Source: Glacieibacterium sp038210595 (GTDB lineage Bacteria; Pseudomonadota; Alphaproteobacteria; Sphingomonadales; Sphingomonadaceae). From it: DNA of 64,000 nucleotides. Position numbers and translations under genes: made by a program. Numbering within the stretch: the first letter of the stretch is position 1; each line of letters begins with the position of its first letter. The stretch is from positions 1 through 64,000 of the forward strand of contig JBBQWN010000005.1 of NCBI GenBank assembly GCA_038210595.1, given 5' to 3'. Under the pieces are notes generated by a model, which saw only the letters and a list, made by a program, of their open reading frames with translations, made no database searches and was not told where the DNA came from. Of the stretch, positions 26,090 to 34,532 are shown one piece after another.

Positions 26090-27277
26090 TCATGCCGCCT
26101 GGGCAGGCGTATAGGCCCGCGCCGCATCGCTCAGCTTGTCGATCGCCTCGCGGATGTGATGCTCCTCGATGATCAGCGGTGGCAGCAGGCGGACGACGTT
26201 GTCGCCGGCGGCAACGGTCAGGATGCCGTGGCTGCGCGCGTGGCCGACGAAGGCGCGGCTGTCGGACTTCATCTTGAGGCCCAACATGAGCCCGACGCCG
26301 CGGACGTGGTCGAACAGGTGGTCGTGGTTGGGGATCATCTGCTCGAGGCCCGAGCGCAGGCGCGCCCCCATTTCGGTGACGTGGGCGAGGAACGCGGGGT
26401 CGTCGATGACGTCGAGGCTGGCGTTGATGGCCGCCATCGCCAGCGGGTTGCCGCCGTAGGTCGAGCCATGAGTGCCGACGACCATGCCGCTGGCGGCGTG
26501 CTCGGTGGCCAGGCAGGCGCCGACCGGGAAGCCGCCGCCGATGCCCTTGGCAAGGCTCATGATGTCCGGCGTGATGCCGTAATGCTCATAGGCGAACAGG
26601 TGTCCGGTGCGCCCGACGCCGCACTGCACCTCGTCGAAGATCAACAGCAGGCCATGCTTGTCGGCAAGGGCGCGCAAGCCGGCGAGGAATTCGTGGGTAC
26701 CGGGGCGGATGCCGCCTTCGCCCTGAATCGGCTCGACCAGGATGCCGCCGATGCTGTCGTCGATCGCGGCGGTTGCGGCGTCGAGGTCGCCGAACGGCAG
26801 TACGGTCGCCCAATCCGGCAGCGGCTCGAACCCGTCGCGCAGCTTGTGCTGATCGGTCACCGAGATCGTCGCCATCGTCCGCCCGTGGAACGCATTGGAG
26901 AAGGTCAGGATGCGGTATTTCTCCGGGTGCCCGGCCGCGAAATGGTGGCGGCGGCAGGTCTTGATCGCGCACTCCAGCGCTTCCGCGCCCGAATTGGTGA
27001 AGAACACCGTGTCGGCGAAGGTCCGCGCCACCAGGCGTTCGGCCGTGCGCTGCTGGTCCGGGGCGCCGTAAAGGTTGCTGATGTGCATCAGCGTCGCGGC
27101 CTGCTTCTGGATCGCGCCGATCAGATGCGGGTGGCTGTGCCCGAGCGCGTTAACCGCGATGCCGCTGGCGAAATCCAGCCACTCCTTGCCGTCGGCGTCG
27201 TACAGGTAGCAGCCCTCGCCGCGGACGGGCGCGACTTCGCAGCGGCCATAGACGGGCATCATCGCGGTGATCGTCAT
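26090..27277 (-). CDS. argD: acetylornithine aminotransferase
   Basis: 395 residues from the ATG at 27277. A class III pyridoxal-phosphate aminotransferase: FTNSGAEALECAIK and HGRTMATIS bind the cofactor phosphate region, FDEVQCGVGRTG holds the aspartate, and the Schiff-base lysine is in SLAKGIGGGFP. It converts N-acetylglutamate semialdehyde to N-acetylornithine and may also serve as succinyl-diaminopimelate aminotransferase in lysine synthesis. First gene of the argD-argF-hslO run. Confidence 0.95.
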   Translation of the reverse strand: MTITAMMPVYGRCEVAPVRGEGCYLYDADGKEWLDFASGIAVNALGHSHPHLIGAIQKQAATLMHISNLYGAPDQQRTAERLVARTFADTVFFTNSGAEALECAIKTCRRHHFAAGHPEKYRILTFSNAFHGRTMATISVTDQHKLRDGFEPLPDWATVLPFGDLDAATAAIDDSIGGILVEPIQGEGGIRPGTHEFLAGLRALADKHGLLLIFDEVQCGVGRTGHLFAYEHYGITPDIMSLAKGIGGGFPVGACLATEHAASGMVVGTHGSTYGGNPLAMAAINASLDVIDDPAFLAHVTEMGARLRSGLEQMIPNHDHLFDHVRGVGLMLGLKMKSDSRAFVGHARSHGILTVAAGDNVVRLLPPLIIEEHHIREAIDKLSDAARAYTPAQAA

Positions 27278-27459
27278 GTCTCGGTGGCCCTTCTCGCCAA
27301 CGCAAACGGGCGGCACCGACGGCCGCCCGAAGGGCGACCCTTTAGCGGCTGGGACGGGGCCGCTCAACCCCGCTGTTGGTCACAGCTTGCAGTACGGCAT
27401 GGCATAGCAAATCTTCGCCGCCCCGACCCTTCTCCGGTCGTCGCGGATGGTTACGTCAG

Positions 27460-27480
27460 CGTCTCCAATTTGAGGAGACG
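27460..27480 (+). promoter_or_regulatory. RNA hairpin covering the ribosome binding site of the SDR gene
   Basis: A perfect seven-base stem, CGTCTCC (27460-27466) with GGAGACG (27474-27480), and a seven-base loop AATTTGA. The Shine-Dalgarno GGAG is inside the 3' arm, six bases before the ATG, so folding would hide it. Confidence 0.5.
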
Positions 27481-27483
27481 ACC

Positions 27484-28221
27484 ATGACCAAGGATCTCGA
27501 AGGGAAAATCGCGCTGGTAACCGGCAGCGCCCGCGGCATCGGCCACGCCATCGCGACAATGCTGGCGGCGCGCGGCGCGCATGTTCTCGCGCACCAGCGC
27601 ACGCCAGGCGACAGCCCGCTCGTCGCCGAAATCGTCGCGGCGGGCGGCAAGGCCAGCGCCGTCGCCGGCGATGTCAGCGAAACCGCCGGTCTCGACGCGC
27701 TGGTCGCCGCGACGCTCGCCGCGCTCGGCGGCAAGCCGCTCGACATCGTCGTGCACAATGCCGGGATCGTCGAATACGAGGGTGTCGATGCCGCTGCCTT
27801 CGACCGGCAGTTCGCGATCAACGTCCGCGCGCCGTTCCTGCTGACCGAGGCGCTGAAGCCCCATCTCGCCGACCAGGGCCGCGTCATCATCATCTCGTCG
27901 GCGGTGGCGCGCGTCGTGTTCGGCGACATCGCCGCCTATGCCATGACCAAGGGCGCGGTAAACACCTACGTCCTCTATCTTGCGGCGCAGCTCGGCGCGC
28001 GTGGCATTACCGCCAACGCCGTCGCGCCGGGCGCGATCGACACCGACATGTCGGCATGGCTGCGGTCGCCCGAGGGCGCGGCGCAGGCGCTCGGCATGCA
28101 GGCCCTGCAGCGCGTCGGCAAGCCGAACGACATTGCGGAGGTCGTCGCCTTCCTGGCCTCGCCGGCCGGTGCCTGGGTGACGGGCCAGGTGATCGACGCC
28201 TCGGGCGGCTCGAAGCTGTGA
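27484..28221 (+). CDS. short-chain dehydrogenase/reductase
   Basis: 245 residues of the classical SDR type: cofactor loop VTGSARGIGHA near the N-terminus, HNAGIV, catalytic Ser in IIISSAVA and the YAMTK pair. The C-terminal VTGQVIDASGG is typical of FabG-like members. The substrate is not known. It is divergent from argD, and its ribosome binding site lies in a hairpin. It converges with the next hydrolase gene four bases away. Confidence 0.88.
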   Translation: MTKDLEGKIALVTGSARGIGHAIATMLAARGAHVLAHQRTPGDSPLVAEIVAAGGKASAVAGDVSETAGLDALVAATLAALGGKPLDIVVHNAGIVEYEGVDAAAFDRQFAINVRAPFLLTEALKPHLADQGRVIIISSAVARVVFGDIAAYAMTKGAVNTYVLYLAAQLGARGITANAVAPGAIDTDMSAWLRSPEGAAQALGMQALQRVGKPNDIAEVVAFLASPAGAWVTGQVIDASGGSKL

Positions 28222-28225
28222 GCGC

Positions 28226-29110
28226 CTAGCGCTCGGTCTCCTCGACCGCCGCGGCTACCGCCGCCGGGGCATCGCGCATCAAATTGTGCGAGGCGCCGGC
28301 GATGGTGTGCTGGACGCCGCGGCTGGAGCGCGCCGCCAGTGCGGCGTGGCGCGCCTCCCAGCGCGGATCGGCGGTGGCGCTGACCCCGGCGGTCAACACG
28401 ACCAGCGGCAGATCGCCATAGGATTGCCGCCCCTCGTTCAGCAGGTCGGCATTGACCCCGGCGATGGCGGCATATTCGCTGGCCTGGGTCTGCCAATACG
28501 CAGGGGTCAGCCGGGCCGCCTGCAGCAGCCGCGTCATCGCGGGCGACAGCGTCGGCGGCAGCGCCGGGGTGCAACGCGCCAGCCCGGCATCGGCGGACGG
28601 CAGCGCCTGCGCGGTCGCGGCGGCGGCACAACGCTCGTATTGCGCGACGCGCGCATCGACGGCCGCGCCCTGTTCGTCGAACTGGCCCTCGATCGACGGA
28701 TCGACCAGTACCAGACCCGCAACATCGCCCGGATGGGCGTCGGCATAGAGGCGCATCGTCATCGCCCCGGCGGAATGGCCGACCAGCAGGTAGGGCGGGG
28801 CGACGCGCGCGGCTTTCAGCGTGGCGGCGAGATCGGCAATGATGGCGCGGGCATCGCGCGGCAGCGGGCCGGGATCGCTGAAGCCCATGCCGGCACGGTC
28901 GTAGGAGCAGACGCGGTGGCTGCGGGCGATCAGCGGCTGCGCCGTCGACCACGCCCAGCTGGTGCCGCCAAAACCCGCCTCCAGCACCACCGTCGGCCCG
29001 CCCGTGCCGGTGCAGTAGAGATTGATGTGCCGCCCGTCGGGCAAGGCGACGCGCTGCTGCGGCACCTCCCACGGCGCGGCGGCGAGCGCGGCGGCGGCGA
29101 GCAGGATCAT
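28226..29110 (-). CDS. secreted alpha/beta hydrolase
   Basis: 294 residues. A short hydrophobic N-terminus (MILLAAAALAAA) suggests export. The hydrolase core has the oxyanion region LEAGFGGTSWAW, the nucleophile elbow GHSAGAMT and a late His in GASHNLMRD. It could be an esterase or lipase; the substrate is unknown. Its ATG overlaps the stop of the ABC-2 permease gene by four bases, so both belong to one transcript. Confidence 0.82.
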   Translation of the reverse strand: MILLAAAALAAAPWEVPQQRVALPDGRHINLYCTGTGGPTVVLEAGFGGTSWAWSTAQPLIARSHRVCSYDRAGMGFSDPGPLPRDARAIIADLAATLKAARVAPPYLLVGHSAGAMTMRLYADAHPGDVAGLVLVDPSIEGQFDEQGAAVDARVAQYERCAAAATAQALPSADAGLARCTPALPPTLSPAMTRLLQAARLTPAYWQTQASEYAAIAGVNADLLNEGRQSYGDLPLVVLTAGVSATADPRWEARHAALAARSSRGVQHTIAGASHNLMRDAPAAVAAAVEETER

Positions 29111-29946
29111 GGCCGCAGCCGCCAGCCCGACTTAAGCAGCCCGTAGCACAGCGCCCACAACGCCACGTTCAACACCAGCAGCACCACCGCGCCCTGCAGC
29201 GCCAGCCCGTCGGCAACGCCCAGGAAGCCGTAGCGGAAGCCGTCGATGACATAGAAGAACGGGTTGGCGTGGCTGATGACGCGCATCGCCGGCGACACCT
29301 TGTCGATGGCATAGAAGGTCCCCGACAGCAGGGTCAGGGGCTGGATGATGAAGTTTGTGATGGCAGCGGCATGGTCGAACTTGTCGGCCCAGATGCCGGT
29401 CAGGATGCCGAGCAGCGCCAGCAGGATGCAGCCCATCGTGCCGAAATACAGCACCACCAGCGGCTGCCGGATCGGCACGTCGACACCGGGCGCGAGCAGC
29501 ATCGCCAGCCACACCGCGCCCCCGACCAGCCAGCCGCGCGTCACCGCGCTGCCGACCCACGACACCAGCAGCTCGCCGTTCGACAGCGGCGGCATCAGCA
29601 CGTCGACGATGGTGCCCTGGATCTTGGCGATCAGCAGCGACGAGGAGGTGTTGGCAAAGGCGTTCTGGATCATCCCCATGACGATCAGGCCGGGCCCGAG
29701 GAAATTGGCGAATGGCACCCCCATCACGCTCGGCCGCGACGACGTCATGGCGACCGCGAAGATGACGAGGAACAGCAATGTCGTCATCGCCGGCGCCCAC
29801 ACGGTCTGCAACTGGACCTTGAAAAAGCGCCGCACCTCCTTCAAATAGAGGGTCTTCAGGCCCTGCCAGTTGACCGAGGGGATCGTCATCACCCCCGGCT
29901 CGGCATGGCCGCTGTTCAGCGGTGGTTGGGCGGTTTTGTCGAGCAT
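29107..29946 (-). CDS. ABC-2 type transporter permease
   Basis: 279 residues with six hydrophobic segments after an amphipathic N-terminus (LKTLYLKEVRRFFKV). The pattern FLGPGLIVMGMIQNAFANTS and the conserved end region FFYVIDGFRYGFLG match the YadH-like ABC-2 permeases. No ATPase subunit gene is next to it in the window, so the partner lies elsewhere. Substrate unknown. It is divergent from gcrA. Confidence 0.85.
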   Translation of the reverse strand: MLDKTAQPPLNSGHAEPGVMTIPSVNWQGLKTLYLKEVRRFFKVQLQTVWAPAMTTLLFLVIFAVAMTSSRPSVMGVPFANFLGPGLIVMGMIQNAFANTSSSLLIAKIQGTIVDVLMPPLSNGELLVSWVGSAVTRGWLVGGAVWLAMLLAPGVDVPIRQPLVVLYFGTMGCILLALLGILTGIWADKFDHAAAITNFIIQPLTLLSGTFYAIDKVSPAMRVISHANPFFYVIDGFRYGFLGVADGLALQGAVVLLVLNVALWALCYGLLKSGWRLRP

Positions 29947-30020
29947 CGGTCCGTCCTAACCCTGGGAACCCGTTCCGCCAAGCCGGCCCGTCCGCCAGAC
30001 AAGATTGGACGACCCTGCCC

Positions 30021-30533
30021 ATGTCGTGGACCGACGCCCGCATCGACCTGCTCCGCACCAGCTGGGAGCAGGGCATGACCGCGAGCCAGATCGCCGAACT
30101 GCTCGGCGAGGGCGTCAGCCGTAACGCCGTGATCGGCAAGGCCCACCGCCTCGGCCTCCAGGCCCGTCCCAGCCCGGTCAAGGGCGGCGACGGAAATATC
30201 AGCGAATTCATCACCGAGTCTGTCGCCATGCCGGTGGCCACTGCGGCCGCCGCCGCGCCGGTCCGCACTCCCGCCGCCCCGGTCCGCAAGGCCCGCCCCG
30301 CAGCGATTGCCCGGCCGGTGCAGACCACTTTGCTCGACCTGTCGGAGAAGGTCTGCAAATGGCCCATCGGCCACCCCGGCGACAGCGACTTCCACTTCTG
30401 CGGCAAGCCAAGTGCGACCGGCTTTCCGTACTGCATGGAACATTGCGCCGTAGCCTATCAGGCGCAGCAGCCGCGCCGCGACCGCAACCGCAACCCGCCG
30501 CCGGTGATGCCCGGCTTCGGGCCGCGTCGCTGA
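30021..30533 (+). CDS. gcrA: GcrA cell cycle regulator
   Basis: 170 residues. The N-terminal DNA-binding helix-turn-helix (MSWTDARIDLLRTSWEQGMT and NAVIGKAHRLGL) is highly characteristic. A proline/alanine-rich linker follows, and the C-terminal part has KWPIGHPGDSDFHFCG and PYCMEH, which bind sigma-70 region 2. GcrA works with CcrM methylation to activate S-phase and division genes. Gene found in most alphaproteobacteria, normally single-copy. Confidence 0.97.
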   Translation: MSWTDARIDLLRTSWEQGMTASQIAELLGEGVSRNAVIGKAHRLGLQARPSPVKGGDGNISEFITESVAMPVATAAAAAPVRTPAAPVRKARPAAIARPVQTTLLDLSEKVCKWPIGHPGDSDFHFCGKPSATGFPYCMEHCAVAYQAQQPRRDRNRNPPPVMPGFGPRR

Positions 30534-30587
30534 GCAGCCGGGCGACTCACGTCCGGTGCGGTCCGACGGCGCGGCTTTTCCGCGACG

Positions 30588-31124
30588 CTATTGACGATCG
30601 ATCAGCACCGCGAGCAGCAGCGCCGGGCCGCCGCGCGCGACCCAGGCGTGGTTGGTGCCGCGCTGGATCACCACCTGACCCTGCTTGATGCGGGTCTCGC
30701 CGCCTTCGAGAACGAGCGAGACGTCGCCCTGCAGCAGGCAGATGACATCGATCGACGGCGTCTCGTGCATCGCCGGATGGCGGCTCTGGTCGATGATGTG
30801 CCGTTCGCCGTCGAAGCCGGCGAAGACCTCCCGGACCACCGCGTCGAGCTGCGGCTTCGGCACGTCTTCCGGCAGCGGCGCGACGACGAACCAGCGGACC
30901 TGGACATTGCCGGGCCGCGGGCCGAGCACCGGCCGCACCGTCCCGCGATCGACGTGGTCGCGCGGGTCGAGCGGGCCGGTGGCGGCATCCTCCCAGATCT
31001 CGAACAGGCCGCCCAGATCGGGCTGGCCGCTCGACGACGACGGCCCGCCGTCGAGGATGATCACCGAATTGCCGTCTGCGTCGTCGCCGGTGATGACCCG
31101 GCGCATCGCCTCAGCAAAGCTCAT
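30588..31124 (-). CDS. cupin domain protein coupled to phaC
   Basis: 178 residues. The C-terminal half is a single cupin barrel (HETPSIDVICLLQGDVSLVL, then QGQVVIQRGTNHAWVARGG) with possible metal-binding His residues. The first ~60 residues carry no motif I recognise. Its ATG overlaps the phaC stop by four bases, so it should be translated together with PHA synthase. A catalytic or regulatory role cannot be decided from sequence. It converges on gcrA with about 55 bases between. Confidence 0.8.
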   Translation of the reverse strand: MSFAEAMRRVITGDDADGNSVIILDGGPSSSSGQPDLGGLFEIWEDAATGPLDPRDHVDRGTVRPVLGPRPGNVQVRWFVVAPLPEDVPKPQLDAVVREVFAGFDGERHIIDQSRHPAMHETPSIDVICLLQGDVSLVLEGGETRIKQGQVVIQRGTNHAWVARGGPALLLAVLIDRQ

Positions 31125-32866
31125 GCGCGTTCCTTGACGTAGCGGCCGGGCGCGTCCTCGATCGCCTTGAGCGGGCCTTCGCCCGGCACGCGCGCCGGCA
31201 CCTTGCCGCCCGACTGCGGGATCAGCCAGGCGAGCCAGTCGGGCCACCAGCTGCCCTTGTGCTCGGTGGCGACGCCCAGAAACTCGTCGAAGGTCGGCGG
31301 CAGCGTGTCGCTGACCCAGTGCTGGTACTTGCCGGCCGCGGGCGGATTGACCACGCCGGCAATGTGCCCCGATCCGGCGAGCACGAAGCGCATCGGGCCG
31401 GCGAACGCCTGGGTGATGCGGTAGGCCGACTTCGCCGGAGCGATATGGTCTTCGCGGCCGCCCTGGACATAGCTTGGCACGGTCACCGTCGACAGGTCGA
31501 TCGGCACCCCGGCGACGTTGATCCCGCCGGGCTGGATCAGCTTGTTGTCGCGGTACATGTCCTCCAGATACGCCTTGTGCCACTTCGCTGGGACGTTGGT
31601 CGCGTCGCCGTTCCAATAGAGCAGGTCGAAGGGCAGATAATCCTTGCCCAGCATGTAGTTGTTGACGACGTAGTTCCAGATCAGGTCGTTCGAACGCAGC
31701 ATGTTGAAGGTCGTCGCCATGGCACGGCCGTCGAGATAGCCCTTGCCCCCGGTCATCTTGGCGATGCCCTCGATCTGCTCGTCGTCGACGAAGACGCCAA
31801 GATCGCCGCAGTCGCTGAAATCGACCTGCGCCGTGAAGAACGTCGCGGTGGCGACCATGTGCGCCTGGCCGCGCGCTGTCAGATAGGCGAGCGTCGCCGC
31901 CAGGGTCGTGCCCGCCACGCAATAGCCGATGGCGTGCGCCTGCTCGGCACCGGTCGCCTCGAGCACCTTGGCGAGGGCCATGATCTGGCCCTCGCCGACA
32001 TAGGTGTCGAGCGTCGCGTCGGCGAGGCTGGCATCGGCGTTTTTCCAGCTGACGACGAACACCGTCAGCCCCTGCTCGACGCACCAGCGCACGAAGCTTT
32101 TCTCGGCGGTCAGGTCGAGGATGTAGAATTTGTTGATCCACGGCGGGAAGATCAGCAGCGGCGTCGCGTACACTTGCCGAGTCGTCGGCGCATACTGGAT
32201 CAGCTGGAACAGCCGGTTCTCGAACACCACCTTGCCGGGCGTCACGGCGACGTTGCGGCCGACCTCGAAGGCGGTTTCGTCGGTCATCCGCATCCGACCG
32301 TCCTTGAGGTCATCGAGCAGATGGTCGAGGCCCTTCAGCAGGTTCTCGCCGCCGGTCTCCAGCGTCGCCTTCAGCACCGCAGGGTTGGTCAGGGGGTAGT
32401 TGGACGGGCTGAGCGCGTCGACGAACTGGCGGGCGTGGAACAACGCCTTCGCCTTCTCGCGCGGTGCCAGCCCGTCGAGCTCGGCGGTGGTGTCGAGGAT
32501 GTATTTCGACGCCAGCAGATAGGACTGCCGCATCAGGTCGAACATCGGCAGCTCGGCCCAGGCGGCGTCCTTGAAGCGCTTGTCGCCGACGTCGGGACGG
32601 GCGGCGGCGGGATCGATAAACGACTGCCACAACGCCATGCTGTCGGCGACGAACCGGGTCTGCATCGCCATGAACTTCTGGGGATCGGTGGCGGTGATAG
32701 CCTTTTGCCAGACTCCGAGCAGGCCGAACGGATCGGGGGCCGCCGGGGCCGCGCCTTCCCGCGTCATGAACTCCAGCATCGTCTGCTGGCCACGGCCGAC
32801 AAGGTCGCTCCAGCGCTGAAAGCGGTCGAGTGCCGGCAAGGCGGCCGGCTCCTGTACGTCGGTCAT
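31121..32866 (-). CDS. phaC: class I poly(3-hydroxyalkanoate) synthase
   Basis: 581 residues, the class I length. The lipase-like box reads GYCVAG with the catalytic Cys at residue 316; PPWINKFYILDL and VSWKNAD are standard PhaC motifs, and a late His is in GSGHIAGVVNPP. The enzyme polymerises 3-hydroxyacyl-CoA on carbon granules. No phaA, phaB or phasin gene is adjacent. Propionyl-CoA from the pathway near 54-63 kb could in principle feed odd-chain monomers; this is inference. Confidence 0.96.
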   Translation of the reverse strand: MTDVQEPAALPALDRFQRWSDLVGRGQQTMLEFMTREGAAPAAPDPFGLLGVWQKAITATDPQKFMAMQTRFVADSMALWQSFIDPAAARPDVGDKRFKDAAWAELPMFDLMRQSYLLASKYILDTTAELDGLAPREKAKALFHARQFVDALSPSNYPLTNPAVLKATLETGGENLLKGLDHLLDDLKDGRMRMTDETAFEVGRNVAVTPGKVVFENRLFQLIQYAPTTRQVYATPLLIFPPWINKFYILDLTAEKSFVRWCVEQGLTVFVVSWKNADASLADATLDTYVGEGQIMALAKVLEATGAEQAHAIGYCVAGTTLAATLAYLTARGQAHMVATATFFTAQVDFSDCGDLGVFVDDEQIEGIAKMTGGKGYLDGRAMATTFNMLRSNDLIWNYVVNNYMLGKDYLPFDLLYWNGDATNVPAKWHKAYLEDMYRDNKLIQPGGINVAGVPIDLSTVTVPSYVQGGREDHIAPAKSAYRITQAFAGPMRFVLAGSGHIAGVVNPPAAGKYQHWVSDTLPPTFDEFLGVATEHKGSWWPDWLAWLIPQSGGKVPARVPGEGPLKAIEDAPGRYVKERA

Positions 32867-32990
32867 GGCGTCTCCGTTCCCCGCCGTCCGACCATAGGCC
32901 AGTCGATGGTGCTTGGCGACGACGGCGTTTAGCGGCTAGCATCATTCCATCCGGGCAATGACGGCCCGGGCGAACCCGGGGAGTTATTCG

Positions 32991-33239
32991 ATGAAGCACC
33001 TGATTCTGATCGCCGCCGCGGCGCTGCTGCCGACGGCTGCGCTGGCCCAGGACGCGCCCGCCGCGCCGCCCGCCGATGCGATGGCCGCCAAGCCGCTGCC
33101 CAAGTGCACCGCCAAGATCCAGGACAGCTGCGACCAGAGCAAGACGACCGAGAAGAACGCGCTCAACTATTATCCGGCCGACAGCCGCGATGCCGGCAAC
33201 AACAAGATCGCCGGCAAGAAGGCGATGAAGCCGATGTAA
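32991..33239 (+). CDS. small secreted protein, unknown function
   Basis: 82 residues. A Sec signal peptide (MKHLILIAAAALLPTAALAQ, cut after AQ) is followed by a short Pro/Ala linker and a hydrophilic mature part with two cysteines (KCTAKIQDSC) and a lysine-rich C-terminus. A GGGGAG ribosome binding site lies seven bases before the ATG. It is divergent from phaC. Two hairpins separate it from alaC. Confidence 0.75.
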   Translation: MKHLILIAAAALLPTAALAQDAPAAPPADAMAAKPLPKCTAKIQDSCDQSKTTEKNALNYYPADSRDAGNNKIAGKKAMKPM

Positions 33240-33243
33240 CCAG

Positions 33244-33261
33244 CCTCGCCTAAACGCGAGG
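33244..33261 (+). other. hairpin after the small secreted protein gene
   Basis: Perfect six-base stem CCTCGC/GCGAGG with loop CTAAAC, five bases after the stop codon. No T-run follows, so it may be a weak terminator, an attenuator, or just a 3'-end stabiliser. Confidence 0.4.
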
Positions 33262-33274
33262 GCTATGGCAGTGA

Positions 33275-33302
33275 GGGTGCGGTCCCGTGGAGGGCCGCAC
33301 CC
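33275..33302 (+). promoter_or_regulatory. strong hairpin in the alaC leader
   Basis: Perfect eight-base stem GGGTGCGG (33275-33282) with CCGCACCC (33295-33302), extendable by three more pairs inwards (one a G-T wobble). The GGAA ribosome binding site of alaC begins at the next base, 33303, so the hairpin abuts it. Confidence 0.45.
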
Positions 33303-33313
33303 GGAACTGTGCC

Positions 33314-34531
33314 ATGAACGACGACTTCTACCGCATCCGCCGCCTGCCGCCATATGTGTTCGCCGAGGTGAACGCGATGAAGGCAGCCGCGCGCGCGCGC
33401 GGCGAGGACATCGTCGACCTGGGCATGGGCAACCCCGACAGCCCGCCGCCCGCCCATGTCATCGCCAAGCTGGCGGAAGTCGCGGCCAAGCCCGACGCCC
33501 ACGGCTATTCGGCGTCGAAGGGCATTCCGGGCCTGCGCCGGGCGCAGGCCGCCTATTACGCCCGCCGCTTCGGCGTCGAGGTCTGCCCCGAGAGCGAGGT
33601 CGTGGTGACGCTCGGCTCCAAGGAAGGCCTCGCCAACCTGGCGCAGGCGATCACCGCGCCCGGCGACGTCATCCTCGCGCCGAACCCGAGCTACCCGATC
33701 CACGCCTTCGGCTTCATCATCGCCGGCTGCACGATCCGCTCGATCCCGGCGTCGCCCGGCCCGGACTTCTTCGAAAAGCTGGAGCGCGCGGTGCGCTATA
33801 CCGTGCCCAAGCCGACCGTGCTGGTCATGGGCTATCCGTCCAACCCGACCGCAGAGACCGTCGACCTTGCCTTCTACGAGCAGGTCGTGGCGTTCGCGAA
33901 GGCGCACGGCATATGGGTGATCAGCGACCTGGCCTACGCCGAAATCTATTTCGAGGAGGACAAGCCGACGCCGTCGATCCTGCAGGTGCCGGGCGCGCGC
34001 GACGTCGCGATCGAATTCACCTCGATGTCCAAGACCTATTCGATGGCGGGCTGGCGGATGGGTTTCGCGGTCGGCAACAAGCAGCTGATCGCGGCGCTGA
34101 CGCGGGTCAAATCCTACCTCGACTACGGCGCCTTCACGCCGATCCAGGCGGCGGCGGTGGCGGCGCTCAACGGCCCGCAGGACTGCATCGCGGAGCACCG
34201 GGCGCTGTACAAACGCCGCCGCGACGTGCTGATCGAAAGCTTCGGCCGCGCCGGCTGGGACATCCCCGTGCCCCGCGCCAGCATGTTCGCCTGGACCCCG
34301 ATCCCGCCCGCGCTGGCGCACCTCGGCGCGGTCGAGTTCTCAAAGCAGCTGATCCAGCACGCCAGCCTGGCGGTCGCGCCCGGCACCGGCTTCGGCGAGG
34401 AAGGCGAGGGCTTCGTCCGCATCGCGCTGGTCGAGAACGAGCACCGTATCCGCCAGGCGGCGCGCGGCGTGAAGCGCTACCTCCAGTCGATGGGTGTCAA
34501 CAGCGCGGGGCCGGTGCGCGCCGCGGGCTGA
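33314..34531 (+). CDS. alaC: alanine aminotransferase, AlaC type
   Basis: 405 residues of the class I pyridoxal-phosphate family, very like E. coli AlaC: RLPPYVFAEV near the start, MGNPDSPPPAHV, HGYSASKGIPGLRRA, APNPSYPIH, GYPSNPTAE and the Schiff-base lysine in SMSKTYSMAGWRMGF. It interconverts pyruvate and alanine with glutamate; annotation as LL-diaminopimelate aminotransferase is a common confusion within the family. The start is the ATG after GGAA. It converges with the M20 peptidase gene. Confidence 0.88.
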   Translation: MNDDFYRIRRLPPYVFAEVNAMKAAARARGEDIVDLGMGNPDSPPPAHVIAKLAEVAAKPDAHGYSASKGIPGLRRAQAAYYARRFGVEVCPESEVVVTLGSKEGLANLAQAITAPGDVILAPNPSYPIHAFGFIIAGCTIRSIPASPGPDFFEKLERAVRYTVPKPTVLVMGYPSNPTAETVDLAFYEQVVAFAKAHGIWVISDLAYAEIYFEEDKPTPSILQVPGARDVAIEFTSMSKTYSMAGWRMGFAVGNKQLIAALTRVKSYLDYGAFTPIQAAAVAALNGPQDCIAEHRALYKRRRDVLIESFGRAGWDIPVPRASMFAWTPIPPALAHLGAVEFSKQLIQHASLAVAPGTGFGEEGEGFVRIALVENEHRIRQAARGVKRYLQSMGVNSAGPVRAAG

Positions 34532-34532
34532 C

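Noticed and set aside
28220..28234. GAGCGC-CTA-GCGCTC hairpin between two convergent genes as a terminator
   Set aside because: The stem is only six pairs and no T-run follows on either strand.
33314..34531. LL-diaminopimelate aminotransferase (DapL) for the alaC gene
   Set aside because: The motifs follow AlaC of E. coli closely.
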